Origin: Enoplolaimus lenunculus | Taxonomy: Eukaryota > Nematoda > Enoplea > Enoplida > Thoracostomopsidae | Length of the DNA stretch: 64,000 nt | Assembly (NCBI GenBank): GCA_030248215.1 | Contig: JASANG010000994.1 | Location: 47,104 to 111,103 of the forward strand | Direction of reading: 5' to 3' | In this document: positions 25,232 to 36,600 of the stretch, one piece after another | Layout of the letters: every line of letters begins with the position of its first letter | Position numbering within the stretch: position 1 is the stretch's first letter | Made by a program: the position numbers and the translations under genes | Notes under the pieces: generated by a model | Told to the model about the DNA's origin: nothing | Database searches by the model: none | The model's input: the letters and a program-made list of their open reading frames with translations, nothing else

Positions 25232-28200
25232 TTCCAACCCAGGGTAAATCTTGGCGTTTAAATTTTGCACTTTTCCCATTTTTCAACCAAAACCTATGCT
25301 TCATATTTTCCCTACCAACCTAAGGTAAATCTAGGCCTTTAAATTTTCCACTTTTCACTTTTTCCAGCCAAAACCTATGCTTCAGATTTTCCCTACCAAC
25401 CTAAGGTAAATCTAGGCTTTACATTTTCCACTTTTCCCATTTTCCAACCAAAACCTATGCTTCATATTTTCCCTACCAAACTAAGGTAAATCTAGGCCTT
25501 TAAATTTTCCACTTTTCCCATTTTCCAACCAAAACCTATGCTTCAGATTTTCCCTACCAACCGAAGGTAAATCTAGACCTTTAAATTTTCCACTTTTCCC
25601 GTTTTCCAACCAAAACCTATGCTTCAGATTTTCCCTACCAACCTAAGGTAAATCTAGGTCTTTAAATTTTCCACTTTTCCCATTTTCCAACCAAAACCTA
25701 TGGTTCAGATTTTCCCTACCAACCTAAGGTAAATCTAGGCCTTTAAATTTTCCACTTTTCCCGTTTTCCAACCAAAACCTATGATTCATATTTTCCCTAC
25801 CAACCTAAGGTAAATCTAGGCCTTTAAATTTTCCACTTTTCCCGTTTTCCAACCAAAACCCGTGCTTCAGATTTTCCCTACCAACCTAAGGTAAATTTAG
25901 GCCTTTTAATTTTCCACTTTTCCCGTTTTCCAACCGAAACGTTTGCTTCAGGTTTTCCCTACCAACCCGGCGAAAAAAATCTAGGCATTAGAATTTTCCA
26001 CTTTTCCCGTTTTCAAACCGAAACCTTTGCTTCAGGTTTTTCCTACCAACCCAGGATAAAAATCTAGGCATTGGAATTTTCGACTTTTCCCGTTTTCCAA
26101 TCAAAACGTATGCTTCAGATTTTCCCTACCAACCCAGCGAAAAAATCTAAGCATTAGAATTTTCCACTTTTCCCGTTTTCCAACCGAAACCTTTGCTTCA
26201 GGTTTTCCCTACCAACCCAGAATAAAAATCTAGGCATTGGAATTTTCCACTTTTCCCGTTTTCCAACCAAAACCTATGCTTCAGATTTTCCTTACCAACC
26301 CAGGGGAAAAATCTAGGCATTAGAATTTTCCACTTTTCCCGTTTCCAACCGAAATCTATGCCCTACGCTTGAATTTTCCACTTTTCCCGTTTTCCAACCA
26401 TCGCTTTAATAGATTTCTCTTACTAACCAAGAAAGTATCTAGGCATTTCAATTTTCCACTTTTCCCGTTTTCCAACCAAAACCTGTGCTTCAGATTTTCC
26501 CTACCAACCTGAGGTAAATCTAGGTCTTTAAATTTTCCACTTTTCCCATTTTCCAACCAAAACCTATGGTTCAGATTTTCCCTACCAACCTAAGGTAAAT
26601 CTAGGCCTTTAAATTTTCCACTTTTCCCGTTTTCCAACCAAAACCTATGATTCATATTTTCCCTACCAACCTAAGGTAAATCTAGGCCTTTAAATTTTCC
26701 ACTTTTCCCGTTTTCCAACCAAAACCTGTGCTTCAGATTTTCCCTACCAACCTAAGGTAAATCTAGGCCTTTTAATTTTCCACTTTTCCCGTTTTCCAAC
26801 CGAAACGTTTGCTTCAGGTTTTCCCTACCAACCCGGCGAAAAAAATCTAGGCATTAGAATTTTCCACTTTTCCCGTTTTCCAACCGAAACCTTTGCTTCA
26901 GGTTTTCCCTACCAACCCAAAATAAAAATCTAGGCATTGGAATTTTCGACTTTTCCCGTTTTCCAATCAAAACGTATGCTTCAGATTTTCCCTACCAACC
27001 CAGCGAAAAAATCTAGGCATTAGAATTTTCCACTTTTCCCGTTTTCCAACCGAAACCTTTGCTTCAGGTTTTCCCTACCAACCCAGAATAAAAATCTAGG
27101 CATTGGAATTTTCCACTTTTCCCGTTTTCCAACCAAAACCTATGCTTCAGATTTTCCTTACCAACCCAGGGGAAAAATCTAGGCATTAGAATTTTCCACT
27201 TTTCCCGTTTTCCAACCAAAATCTATGCCCTACGCTTGAATTTTCCACTTTTCCCGTTTTCCAACCATCGCTTTAATAGATTTCTCTTACTAACCAAGAA
27301 AGTATCTAGGCATTTCAATTTTCCACTTTTCCCGTTTTCCAACCAAAACCTGTGCTTCAGATTTTCCCTACCAACCCAGCGAAAAAATCTAGGCATTAGA
27401 ATTTTCCACTTTTCCCGCTTTCCTACCGAAACCTTTGCTTCAGGTTTTCCCTACCAACCCAGCGAAAAAATCTAGGCATTGGAATTTTCCACTTTTCCCG
27501 TTTTCCAACCAAAACCTATGCTTCAGATTTTCCTTACCAACCCAGGGGAAAAAACTAGGCATTAGAATTTTCCACTTTTCCCGTTTTCTAACCAAAACCT
27601 GTGCTTCAGATGTTCCCTGCCAACCCTGAATAAAAATCTAGGCATTAGAACTTTCCACTTTTCCCGTTTTCCAACCAAAACCTATGCTTCAGATTTCCCT
27701 ACCAACTCAGCGTAAAAATCTAGGCATTAAAATTTTCCACTTTTCCCGTTTTCCAATCAAAACGTATGCTTCAGATTTTCCCTACCAACCCAGCGAAAAA
27801 ATCTAGGCATTAGAATTTTCCACTTTTCCCGTTTTCCAACCGAAACCTTTGCTTCAGGTTTTCCCTACCAACCCAGAATAAAAATCTAGGCATTGGAATT
27901 TTCCACTTTTCCCGTTTTCCAACCAAAACCTATGCTTCAGATTTTCCTTACCAACCCAGGGGAAAAATCTAGGCATTAGAATTTTCCACTTTTCCCGTTT
28001 TCCAACCAAAATCTATGCCCTACGCTTGAATTTTCCACTTTTCCCGTTTTCCAACCATCGCTTTAGTAGATTTCTCTTACTAACCAAGAAAGTATCTAGG
28101 CATTTCAATTTTCCACTTTTCCCGTTTTCCAACCAAAACCTGTGCTTCAGATTTTCCCTACCAACCCAGCGAAAAAATCTAGGCATTAATAGAATTTTCC

Positions 28201-28740
28201 ACTTTTCCCGTTTTCCTACCGAAACCTTTGCTTCAGGTTTTCCCTACCAGCCCAGCGAAAAAATCTAGGCATTAGAATTTTCCACTTTTCCCGTTTTCTA
28301 ACCAAAACCTGTGCTTCAGATGTTCCCTACCAACCCAGAATAAAAATCTAGGCATTAGAATTTTCCACTTTTCCCGTTTTCCAACCAAAACCTATGCTTC
28401 AGATTTCCCTACCAACTCAGCGTAAAAATCTAGGCATTAAAATTTTCCACTTTTCCCGTTTTCCAACCAAAACCTATGCCCTACCCTTGAATTTTCCACT
28501 TTTCCCGCTTTTCCGCCAAAACCTTTGCTTCAGATATTTCTTACTAACCAAGAAAATATCTAGGCATTTCAATTTTCCACTTTTCCCGTTTTCGAACCAA
28601 AACCTACGCTTCTGATTTTCCCTACCAACCCAGGGGAAAAATCTAGGCATTTCAATTTTCCGCTTTTCCCGTTTTCCAACCAAAACCTATGCTTCAGATT
28701 TCCCTACCTACCCAGAGTAAAATCTAGGCATTAAATTTTT
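25232..28740 (+). repeat. 81-bp satellite, main array with higher-order structure
   Basis: About 43 units with a period near 81 bp. Each contains words such as TTTTCCACTTTTCCC, AACCAAAACCTATGCTTCAG and TTTTCCCTACCAACC. Variant units recur as blocks: the unit with CCATCGCTTTAATAGATTTC appears near 26395, 27265 and 28055 (spacing about 870 and 790), which shows higher-order amplification of 10-11 units. The open frames across it (FSRFP-type repeats) are not genes. Confidence 0.95.
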
Positions 28741-28889
28741 TAATTTTTCTACCAAATCAGCGGAAACTTTAGCCGTCGTACAGGAGTGGCTGCGCTGCAC
28801 TCCTGGTTATAAGTTTTCCACCGTGGAAAACTGGAAGCCCCTGTGCTATACATTGGCCCAATTGTTAAACACGGTGCGATGTATATTAT

Positions 28890-29060
28890 TTAAAGTATGT
28901 ACACTGCGCTGAGTTGCCTATTGGCAACTCAATGTGAGAAGGGGTTATAGATAGTAAACTGAAAATTTTTCGCTTAAAGTTCGAATTTTTTAAAAATTTA
29001 AGTTTTGGCATGGAATAACCGGAGGAGGTCATCAGAACTTCAGAAACTAATGAGTGTAGC
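28890..29060 (-). repeat. Dispersed repeat, copy B (inverted)
   Basis: Reads on the minus strand like 21390-21520, with the words CTGATGACCTCCTCCGGTTA and TTCCATGCCAAAA. It lies just outside the right end of element A, as copy A lies outside the left end. Confidence 0.6.
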
Positions 29061-29635
29061 GAGCCAAACAAGTCACACTTGTTTTTGTAAGTATATGTTA
29101 AGTCCCAAAACACTTTGGGGTTTTTAACTCCAAAGCCTCTCAATTGCTACAACCTCGCGAGCAAAACGAGGTTGAAGCTAGACGTATTCTTGTGTCAAAT
29201 CATAGGGTAAAAGCAGGCTTTCAATTTTGAGCGCCCTAACTTTGGCTCTACTGTCGACGAAACCTGGTAAGTGAACCGAACAAGATGCAAATGTACTTTT
29301 ACATGGAATCTGATGGCAAAGCTTCAATTCTGTAATCCATTTATATATTTATATGATGCAATTTTCGCTCTTTTTGGGCATATATTGTGTCGTAGTGGAC
29401 ATATATAAACGGTCACTGTTAACCTGTTGCATGAAAATTAGTTACATGTCATCTAAAAAACATTATTTTATATCATATTTAGTTGCTAATTATATTTAGG
29501 AATCGTTTAATTTTATTCCATTTTTTCCACCCCCCTCGGAATAAATGGAAAAACATTTTTTCCTGGTTTTTTTCGGCCAGTAACCACAATTCGGTCTCTT
29601 CCTCTTATATCGGGTCAACAGACAAAACTCGAATG

Positions 29636-30147
29636 ACATATGACATTACAAACCACCGCTCTCAAATGATCAATGTGTGCAAGGAACGGTATGTCACGAG
29701 ATACTGTAAGATAATTATGCAAATATCATATGATATTTCAAAATTTCAACGAATATCATATGATATTCAGTGGGACAAGGTAATATTTGGGTTAAATGAA
29801 GAAAACTTGGACGGCAGATGCACAAATCTGCTATCGCTTGGAACGACAAGCTTCAGAATTCAAAAATGCAAATTTCAAATTCTAGTATATATATTCAACA
29901 TGACAATTTGGGTATGTTACCCCAAGTATGCAGACATTTGAAAACATAACATATGATATTTACAGACAACACCTCGAATATCGTATGATATTTAAGAACA
30001 AAAGGCAACCCCCACATGTTAATAGCAGACAAATACAAATTTATGAATACAATATAGGGTCTATAAGCAGTCAAAATGTTACCCAATAGTCTAATAGGAA
30101 CAAAACGTGTCCCAAACTGCCCCTGTTATAACGTGAACCCCGCATAA
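29636..30147. mobile_element. Partial MITE with ATATCATATGATAT palindromes
   Basis: The right end, from 30095 (GGAACAAAACGTGTCCC to CGTGAACCCCGCAT), matches the right arm of the complete element at 33381-34026. The interior has the same ATATCATATGATATT palindromes. The left end could not be found, so the copy is truncated or decayed. Confidence 0.55.
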
Positions 30148-30174
30148 GCCAAGAAAGAAAATTAGTCTAAAGCT

Positions 30175-30410
30175 TAAGCTTACTCTATTCTAGTCCCACA
30201 GAAGAACGATCCGCCCCTGATTTTTACATAGGCCAATATTCCTAAGCCGAAGCCTTGGTGAGTCAAAGTGTAGTCTCGACTCACCGTTTTGAAGTGTAAG
30301 CATGAGCGTAAGGATTAGCCTATTCCTAAGCCTTAACCTAAACCTAAGCAAAAAATTTTGTCTAAAGCTTAAACTTACTGTGTGACAGCCCCTCCGGAAA
30401 ACGATCCGGC
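30175..30410. repeat. CCTAAG-type dispersed repeat
   Basis: Two half-units each hold a string of CCTAAGCCTTA-like words followed by GTCTAAAGCTTAAGCTTACT. The same words are found near 11540-11620, 40870-40940 and 58770-58950. Confidence 0.55.
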
Positions 30411-30429
30411 CAATTCAAATTTATTGACT

Positions 30430-30545
30430 ATCAGAGTTTGATGAATCTATACGCTTACGGACACTTATTACGGATACGGACTCCTATAGATTGGGACTCA
30501 AAATGGGGATTCCCTCTAATTCGGGTCACTACAATAGCTATTAGT
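30430..30545. mobile_element. Fragment of the TA-flanked MITE family
   Basis: Ends in ATTCGGGTCACTACA, the inner-to-outer sequence of the right arm of the MITE at 42316-42765. The body before it (ACTCCTATAGATTGGGACTC) resembles its interior. Left end missing. Confidence 0.5.
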
Positions 30546-30720
30546 TACATTATAATCTATTATATGAACAAAATCGAAGAAGGTGATGACGGATTTTTGG
30601 AAGCGGCGCATGATGCCATCGCGACGAGCGGTGGCGCCGTCAACAACAAAGACGGCCGTAGTAATGCCCGGTCCACGGGCTTAGTCCCTTAGTATTACCA
30701 AGAGTGGATGATCACTCTTT

Positions 30721-31008
30721 ATAACAAGAGTGTGCAACTGGGTACATTCTTAGTATTAAAGAATGTACCCGGCACGCGTTGCGCCCCTCCCCCCCCTCAT
30801 TTGGGGGGGGCGTGTTGAAACCTTGAACGCAGGCAAATACTGTTGCGATACACAGTGCAAACATTGTTCGATTGTATTTTTGATTTAGGTTTAACTGAGT
30901 TCTGTGTGCAGTTGACCCCCCCTAAATAAGGGGGGTATGGGCAAAACGCAACGCGCGGTGGTACTTTTTATGCCACGCGTATTTTTGGAAGTTGCACACT
31001 CTTGTTAT
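30721..31008. mobile_element. 288-bp foldback MITE with 19-bp perfect arms
   Basis: ATAACAAGAGTGTGCAACT at 30721-30739 is repeated inverted at 30990-31008. Inside are further hairpins: a GGGTACATTCT pair around 30740-30770, a C8/G8 stem near 30785-30815, and CCCCCCTAAATAAGGGGGG near 30916-30936. No coding sense. The target was probably TA or AT. Confidence 0.8.
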
Positions 31009-31555
31009 CGACTCTTGGTATTCGTATAAACGTCACTACAACTGATGATGCCTGTTCAGGTGGAGGTCTCAGCACCTGCTGTTCTAAATGGGCAGGCAGT
31101 GGCTTCGTTAGTCGAACAACGCTCGTCCTGTTCAGCAGGGTGAAGCGTCAACGCTTGCTGTACCTGCTGGACAGAGCGAGTTTGATCAGTTTAAACAGAT
31201 TTTTGAACTTAGGCAGAAATTCAGCGACATTTGGAAGAAGCTTCCTCCCAAACGCCGCTCGAAATCGCCTCAACATGAAAGGCCACGGTCTCAGCGGTTC
31301 TCAGAAGAAAAAGAATAAGAAACTAGCTGCAGAGGGAAAATTCCCATCTACCTCCAGGGGCAGACATAGGTACCATCTACCTCGAGGAAGGTCAGATCAA
31401 GCGGAATGGAAATCCCACCGGTAAACTTCAGACGACAAGAAAAGAGTCGAAGTAAGCTGCAAGCAAGCAGTTCAAGGGAGTGCAAAGATTTTAGCGCATG
31501 ACAGTTAAAATCCACTGAGAAAATTCACACCCGATTAGCTTGGTAATTTCACTGA
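31009..31555. other. Unassigned region with decayed coding-like sequence
   Basis: A stretch at about 31140-31320 reads in one frame as a Gln/Lys/Arg-rich segment (EFDQFKQIFELRQKF, then a basic tail), which could be the remains of a mobile-element protein. There is no family match I trust. Confidence 0.25.
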
Positions 31556-31559
31556 CCTG

Positions 31560-31690
31560 GTCATTCAGCTTGACAGCTTCGAACGCGTGTTTTCGTTGGG
31601 TGTGCAGGGACAGCCAGGACAGCTTTGGGCCTATGTTTTTGCTGCGTCGGGCGAGACCGCCAGGACAACTTCGAGTCTTTGCAAAATATA
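31560..31690 (-). repeat. CGAAGCTGTCC minisatellite, block 1 (inverted)
   Basis: Two to three degenerate units of about 45 bp read on the minus strand, with the words AGCTGTCCTGGCTGTCCC and CAGCAAAAACATAGG. Confidence 0.65.
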
Positions 31691-32329
31691 AATAACAGTG
31701 ATCTATCATTTGTTTGCAACGAGAAGAAAATGTAGCGAAGGTAAGGAGTTAGCAGTGCGCAAGCGGATGTGAAGAAACAGGATCCGGCACCGCAGTTCGT
31801 GAAACGTTAGTCAATAAAAATATGTTAAATTGGTGTTATCATTTCATCGCAAATTTGTTTTTAAGCATCTAAGTACCCAAATTGCACGAACCTTCGTCAA
31901 AAAATTTTTCGTAGGATGAGCTGCAGGTCAATTTTCTGCAGAAGCCTTAGAAAGGCCCCAGATTGTACAACTGCAACCAGGATTTGGGGAACAAACGTAA
32001 CTGCTTTGTAGATTGAGTAAATTTGTCATTTTTCAGTGGTGCCGTCTAATCAATTCAACCAACATTTACAAGATAAAAGTCGTATTTTTTTGGGTTACCA
32101 AGAAAAACTTTTATTATATGCGCCGATACTAATAAAAAAATTGATACTTTCCTTAATCAAACCTGTACAAACGGATGACGAAAGATTTTGATGTTTGGAG
32201 AATGTTTTTATTTGGCAAATAGTTAATCAATTAATTCACTAGAAACGCTCATCTGTAGACATTTAAGCAAAATATTGAAATAGGTTCGTAGCATATATTT
32301 TGCGGGCACAGAAGTGTTAAATACATTTT

Positions 32330-32553
32330 TGATGGGACTACCGGGACAGCTCAGTTTCAGGAAACATATATGCTTCGACGTTCTCCTGCTATATATACCG
32401 ACCCAGCAAAAATATTGACTTGAAACCGTTTCGACCAACTCAGCGAAAACATTTGCTTAAAGCTGTACCAGCTGTTTCGACCCACCCAACACAAATATAG
32501 CTCGAAAGCTGTCCCGGCTGTCCCGACCGACCCAGCAAAAGTATAGGGTCCAA
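32330..32553 (+). repeat. CGAAGCTGTCC minisatellite, block 2
   Basis: About five units on the plus strand: AAAGCTGTCCCGGCTGTCCC followed by GACCGACCCAGCAAAA and close variants. The array ends abruptly at a GGCCCATGT terminus at 32554. Confidence 0.75.
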
Positions 32554-32589
32554 GGCCCATGTACTGAAGAGGTCCTTCCGAAAATCCAC

Positions 32590-33010
32590 GGATGAAAATT
32601 GGGATTTTGGAAAATTGGAATATTACCCGGGAAATTGATATTTTGGCGCAGCCTTTTTCGTTCTTGATTTGGGAAACTGGGAAAGGATCAGGATATTGGG
32701 AAATTTGGGATTTTGGGAAATTGGGATATTACCCGGTAAATTTGGATTTTGGGAAATTTGGGTATTACCCGAGAAATTGCGAATTTGAGCACAGCGTTTT
32801 TCGCTTGTGATTTTGGGAAATTTTGATATTACCCGGGAAATTGCTGTTTTGGACGCAGCTTTCTGCTCGGGATTTTGAAAATTGGGATATTACCCGGGAA
32901 ATTGAGATTTTTGGCGCAGCTTTTTTCGCTCGGGATTTTGGGATATTGGGATATACCAAATTGGGTTTTGGGAAATTCGTATATTATCCGTGCAAATGAG
33001 ACTTTGGGAA
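32590..33010 (+). repeat. GGGATATTACCCGGGAAATT minisatellite
   Basis: Degenerate tandem units built of GGGAAATTGGGATATTACCC words with interspersed CGCAGC(T)TTTTCGCTCGGGA. At least eight units of variable length. Confidence 0.85.
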
Positions 33011-33129
33011 AACAAATTTTTGATAACCCCTCACTTTACGGGTCTGGTGAAATTGTGCGTTTGTACTATAATTTGACGCATACTAACGGTAATGTTATTT
33101 TACGTTGCTCATATAATTTAAATGATATA

Positions 33130-33270
33130 GTATGCATTGGTTCGAAGCTGTCTCGGCTGTACCGACAAACCAGAAATAAAATACAGGCTCGAAGCTGTCC
33201 CGACCGAATCAGAAAAATAGGTTTGAAGCTGTCCCGACCAACCCAGCAAAAACATTTCTCTCATTGCTGT
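33130..33270 (+). repeat. CGAAGCTGTCC minisatellite, block 3
   Basis: Three units on the plus strand with the words TTCGAAGCTGTC, CGACCGAATCAG and CGACCAACCCAGCAAAAAC. Confidence 0.75.
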
Positions 33271-33380
33271 CCCGTGGGTAAATGGAACCCCCCTCTGAGT
33301 AACATGGGCCGAAAAGAGAGACATCAACATATGTCAAAGAGCTGCAGTGCTACAAAAACATTTAAATTATCAAGACTTTA

Positions 33381-34026
33381 TGCGGGGTTCAAGTTATAAC
33401 TAAAGCAACCGGGAACACGTTTGTCCCTATTACAATAGCGGGTAACAGTTTGTCTGCATCCACTATCAAATTCAAAAAATTTTAATTGTCTGCTATCCTT
33501 ATGTGACATTCAGCGTTTGTACTGCAATATCATATGATATTCGAAATATTGTCTGTCAATATCATATGAACTGTTTTGAAGTGTCTGCAGTACTTTAACA
33601 TGACATATGTGCTAAAATTTGGAATTTGAATTGTTTGTACTTGAGGAACATATATAACAATATTTTTCACCAGAAACCAAAAATACAAGCTAATTCAATA
33701 TTGGTTATCATTTAACGCTATATTACCTAAATTTTTGCTATTTTATTAGTGCACGCAAATAACATTGTCCTGCTTAATATCATGTGATGTTTGGTAGAAT
33801 TTTTGGAATATAATGATATTTGCATAAATGTCCAGTGCTGTCATGTGACATATGGCTATTTGTATGCGATGATCACTTGAGATCCTGGATTTGTAGGACA
33901 ATGGCATGTGGCATTCACATTTTGTCGTCATATCCGCTATTTAGATCACAAAATTTTATGTTAATGTCAAATCAACATGGGACAAAACATGTTCCGGATT
34001 GCCCCAATTATAACGTGGACCCCGCA
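33381..34026. mobile_element. 646-bp MITE with 47-bp inverted ends
   Basis: The left arm, 33381-33427 (starts TGCGGGGTTCAAGTTATAAC), and the right arm, 33979-34026, are inverted repeats with a few differences. The interior contains ATATCATATGATATT palindromes and no gene. Same family as 29636-30147. Confidence 0.75.
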
Positions 34027-34429
34027 TCAGTTTAGATCCTATTATAAGCTAACCCGGGTCTCTTTTTGAAAAATGGAAGAGCCTGCTAGGGATAAGCAAA
34101 TTTTAGACTCTTAATACTTTGACTCCTCGCAAAATCAAATTCATATGAGTCAAGTCTTTACATAACTTTAGTTTCTTAAACATCAGATATCACCATGATT
34201 AAAAATAGGCAGGTGAACTTACAGCGCTGCAAAGAGACAATAGTTGAATTAGGAAAACTTAGATCAGATTCAGTGAGTGGGATAAAAACTTTCATATGCT
34301 CGCATGTTTCGGTGAAAGGGCAAAGGGGGAATATAGGTTATGTTAAGTTACTTACCATATGATACCAAAGATCCACCACCTGAAATATTTTCATCGAAGC
34401 TGTCAGTTTCTGTAAAACCAGAAATATTA
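34027..34429. other. Unassigned spacer
   Basis: Nothing recognised between the MITE and the LINE remnant. Confidence 0.35.
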
Positions 34430-36600
34430 CACTAATTATAGGATGTGATGCAAATGCCCGCCATGTAATCTGGGGCAGCACGATTGTGATAAGAGAGGAG
34501 AGGATATGATAGACAATATTGTTGAAACAGATTTTAGAGTCTCAAAAGAGGTTCGGAACCTAATTTTTTAAATCGAAGCAGATCAAATGTCCTCGATATT
34601 ACATTAGCAGACATTAATATCGGTAATCTAATTAAAGATTGGAAAGTTCTAGATGAAACTACTTTCTCAGATCACAGATATATAGAATTTAGTTTATAAT
34701 GTATGGAAGAAACAACTGATTCAAGATTAAACGTTGAGAAAATGAACGAAGAATGTTTCAAAATTAGTTTAAGTACATTAGACATTGGAGAAATAGATGA
34801 AGCATATTGTGATACGGAAGAACCTGACATGGCTGTTGTCTCTATGTCCAGTCTCATTGTTGAGTCAGCAAAAGAGGCTATTCCAGCTATCAAGGGTTTT
34901 GCTAGTAAACTACATTGGTGGAAACAGTTAAGGAAGAAAGCCAGGAAACTTTTTCGTCATGCAACTACATTTTGCGCTGATAAAGACTGGTCTAAATATA
35001 GGAAAGTACAAAGATTGTACAAAGCAAAAATCTAAGAAGCACAGAAGAATTCTCGGAAATAATTTTGTGAGGAATTATCTAGTGTTAAAGATATCAACAG
35101 AATCATAAAGATCTGTTCAAAAAGTTGGAAACAGAATTTAACGCAAGTTAAAAAAGTAACGGTGAATTAACAGACATGTAGAGAAGCTTTAAAACGTCTC
35201 CTAATGAGCCACTTTCTGGAAACTGTTTTAGATGAAGATGAAAATAAGATTAATATCTGTACTGTAAGCATGTTTCAAGATTGAGTGCTGCAGCTAAAAG
35301 TTTAATTAATGAAATGATACACCTAATTTAGTTAGGTGAAGTATTGGAAACTTTAAACGCTTCAAAAGGGCCTGGTGCAGATAGCATTCAGCTAAGACTC
35401 TTACAAGTGGGTATTGATATACTTCTACCAATACTCATTAAGATTTATATAGCATCATTGATGATAGGATATATACCAAGATTATGGAGAAAAGCCAAAG
35501 TTGTCTTCCTGCCAAAACCCGGAAAAGATGACTGTACAGAAATGAAGAGTTTTAAGCCGATCTGTCTTACATCTTTTCTGTTGAAAGGCCTTGGTATACA
35601 GATAGCTGAGAAAACAGATTGAAAATAAGATCAATAAAAACCAACACGCATATCAGAGAAGCAAACGTACTACGACAGCGTTGAGCAATTACATTGCAAA
35701 AATAAAAAATAATATGGACAAGAATAAACACACGATGTGCGTTTTAATAGACATTGGGATGCCTTTGATAGCTCCAATTTAGATTCTTTTTAAAAAGACT
35801 TTTGAGGCTTTCAAGCTAAATTGGATAGTTAAGACTCAATGAACTACTGATTAACAGATGGGCTACAGCAGTTTTAAGCGGTGATATGGTTAGATATAGA
35901 ACAGTTAGAGGTAACCCACAAGGGGCGTATTGTTGCCTCTACTATGAACAATGACTGTAAACAACCTCCTACACAAGTGTAATAGCTCTCAAATTAATGT
36001 TCAAGCATACTCAGCTAATGCAGTTATAACTAGTAGTGAAAATGACACAATAGCAGTAAGAAGAGTCCAATCAACGTTGAATAAGATCTATCAGTGGTGT
36101 GCAAAAAGTGGTTTGACTATAAATTGCAATAAATGCAGGAGCAATTTTGTGAGAGATTTTCTGGAAAAAGACGATATAGTATGTTACACTGATAGCTCTG
36201 TAGCTAAAGGTGCGACAGGAAATTTAGCGGGTTCTGGAATTTTCTCAGAGCATTTTATTGTTGAGAAAAGAATACTAATCGAATCAGATAGTCATGCAGC
36301 ATTGAAGGACCTACTTAGTATTAAAATTAAGTCGAAAACTGTAAATTAGTGTCGATTAGCAATAAAAGGACTTCCAAGGATTTAATAAAGTGTTATTGGT
36401 GAGGGTTCGGGGTCATTTCCATATAACATGTAACAATTTAGCGAATGAATTAGCTAGGCGTGGATCATGTAGAAGTTCTACAGGACCAGAACCGGCACTG
36501 CCAATAAGTAAGCGTGAGGTTCGGTCAATAATCACATCATTATGGGTGCATAGCAATTTTTTGGTAGGAAAATATTAGCTGTCAGAGACATTAGTTCCCT
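34430..36600 (+). pseudogene. Decayed LINE (R1/Jockey/I-like) with endonuclease, RT and RNase H remains
   Basis: Fragments in several frames follow the order of a non-LTR element. The endonuclease end is at about 34440-34700 (VIWGST, then DETTFSDHRYIEFSL). Reverse transcriptase blocks at 35344-35622 read KGPGADSIQ, WRKAKVVFLPKPGKDD and FKPICLTSFLLKGL, and palm and thumb remains are at about 35640-36140. An RNase H-like end at about 36180-36500 reads VCYTDSS, then SDSHAALK, and LANELARRGS. Most of the first half of the element is missing, and there are many stops and frame shifts, including loss of the usual YADD core. The family call rests on the PKPGKDD and ITLTSFLLK-type motifs. It is an old, 5-prime truncated copy with no visible poly-A end. 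Confidence 0.85.

Larger units (their letters stand above)
21883..28858. mobile_element. 7-kb TIR element filled with an 81-bp satellite (element A)
   Basis: The ends are inverted repeats of about 80 bp: the left arm starts GGCCCATGTATAG (21883-21963) and the right arm, read inward on the minus strand, starts GGCCAATGTATAG (28858-28780). Both flanks carry CAATTGTT (21875-21882 and 28859-28866), an 8-bp target duplication. Each arm has a sub-terminal hairpin of AGGAGTG and CACTCCT. Inside lie two arrays of the same satellite in opposite orientation, and a Merlin transposon is inserted between them. No transposase of its own is visible, so it is presumably mobilised in trans. An 8-9 bp duplication would suit MULE, hAT or Merlin; the superfamily is not decided. 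Confidence 0.8.
32554..33310. mobile_element. Candidate TIR element or two overlapping ends (element C)
   Basis: The left end starts GGCCCATGTACTGAAGAGG (32554). The right end, read on the minus strand, starts GGCCCATGTTACT (33310) and continues with GTTCCATTTACCC and GGGACAGCAATG, very close to the right arm of the element at 45318-54142. Between them lie a GGGATATTACCC minisatellite and another block of the CGAAGCTGTCC minisatellite. No matching target duplication is seen, and the two ends differ internally, so they may belong to two nested members of the same family. Confidence 0.5.

Noticed and set aside
27236-28683. Frames with repeated FSRFPT/FPYQP-like peptides in the 81-bp satellite
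   Set aside because: 81 is divisible by three, so the frame survives from unit to unit; not a gene.
25232-28740. CRISPR-like regular array
   Set aside because: Units are contiguous and diverge along their whole length without unique spacers. It is a satellite in a eukaryotic transposon.
31002-31424. 140-residue frame ending in a basic tail
   Set aside because: Codon use and composition are odd, a second frame looks just as plausible, and there is no known domain.
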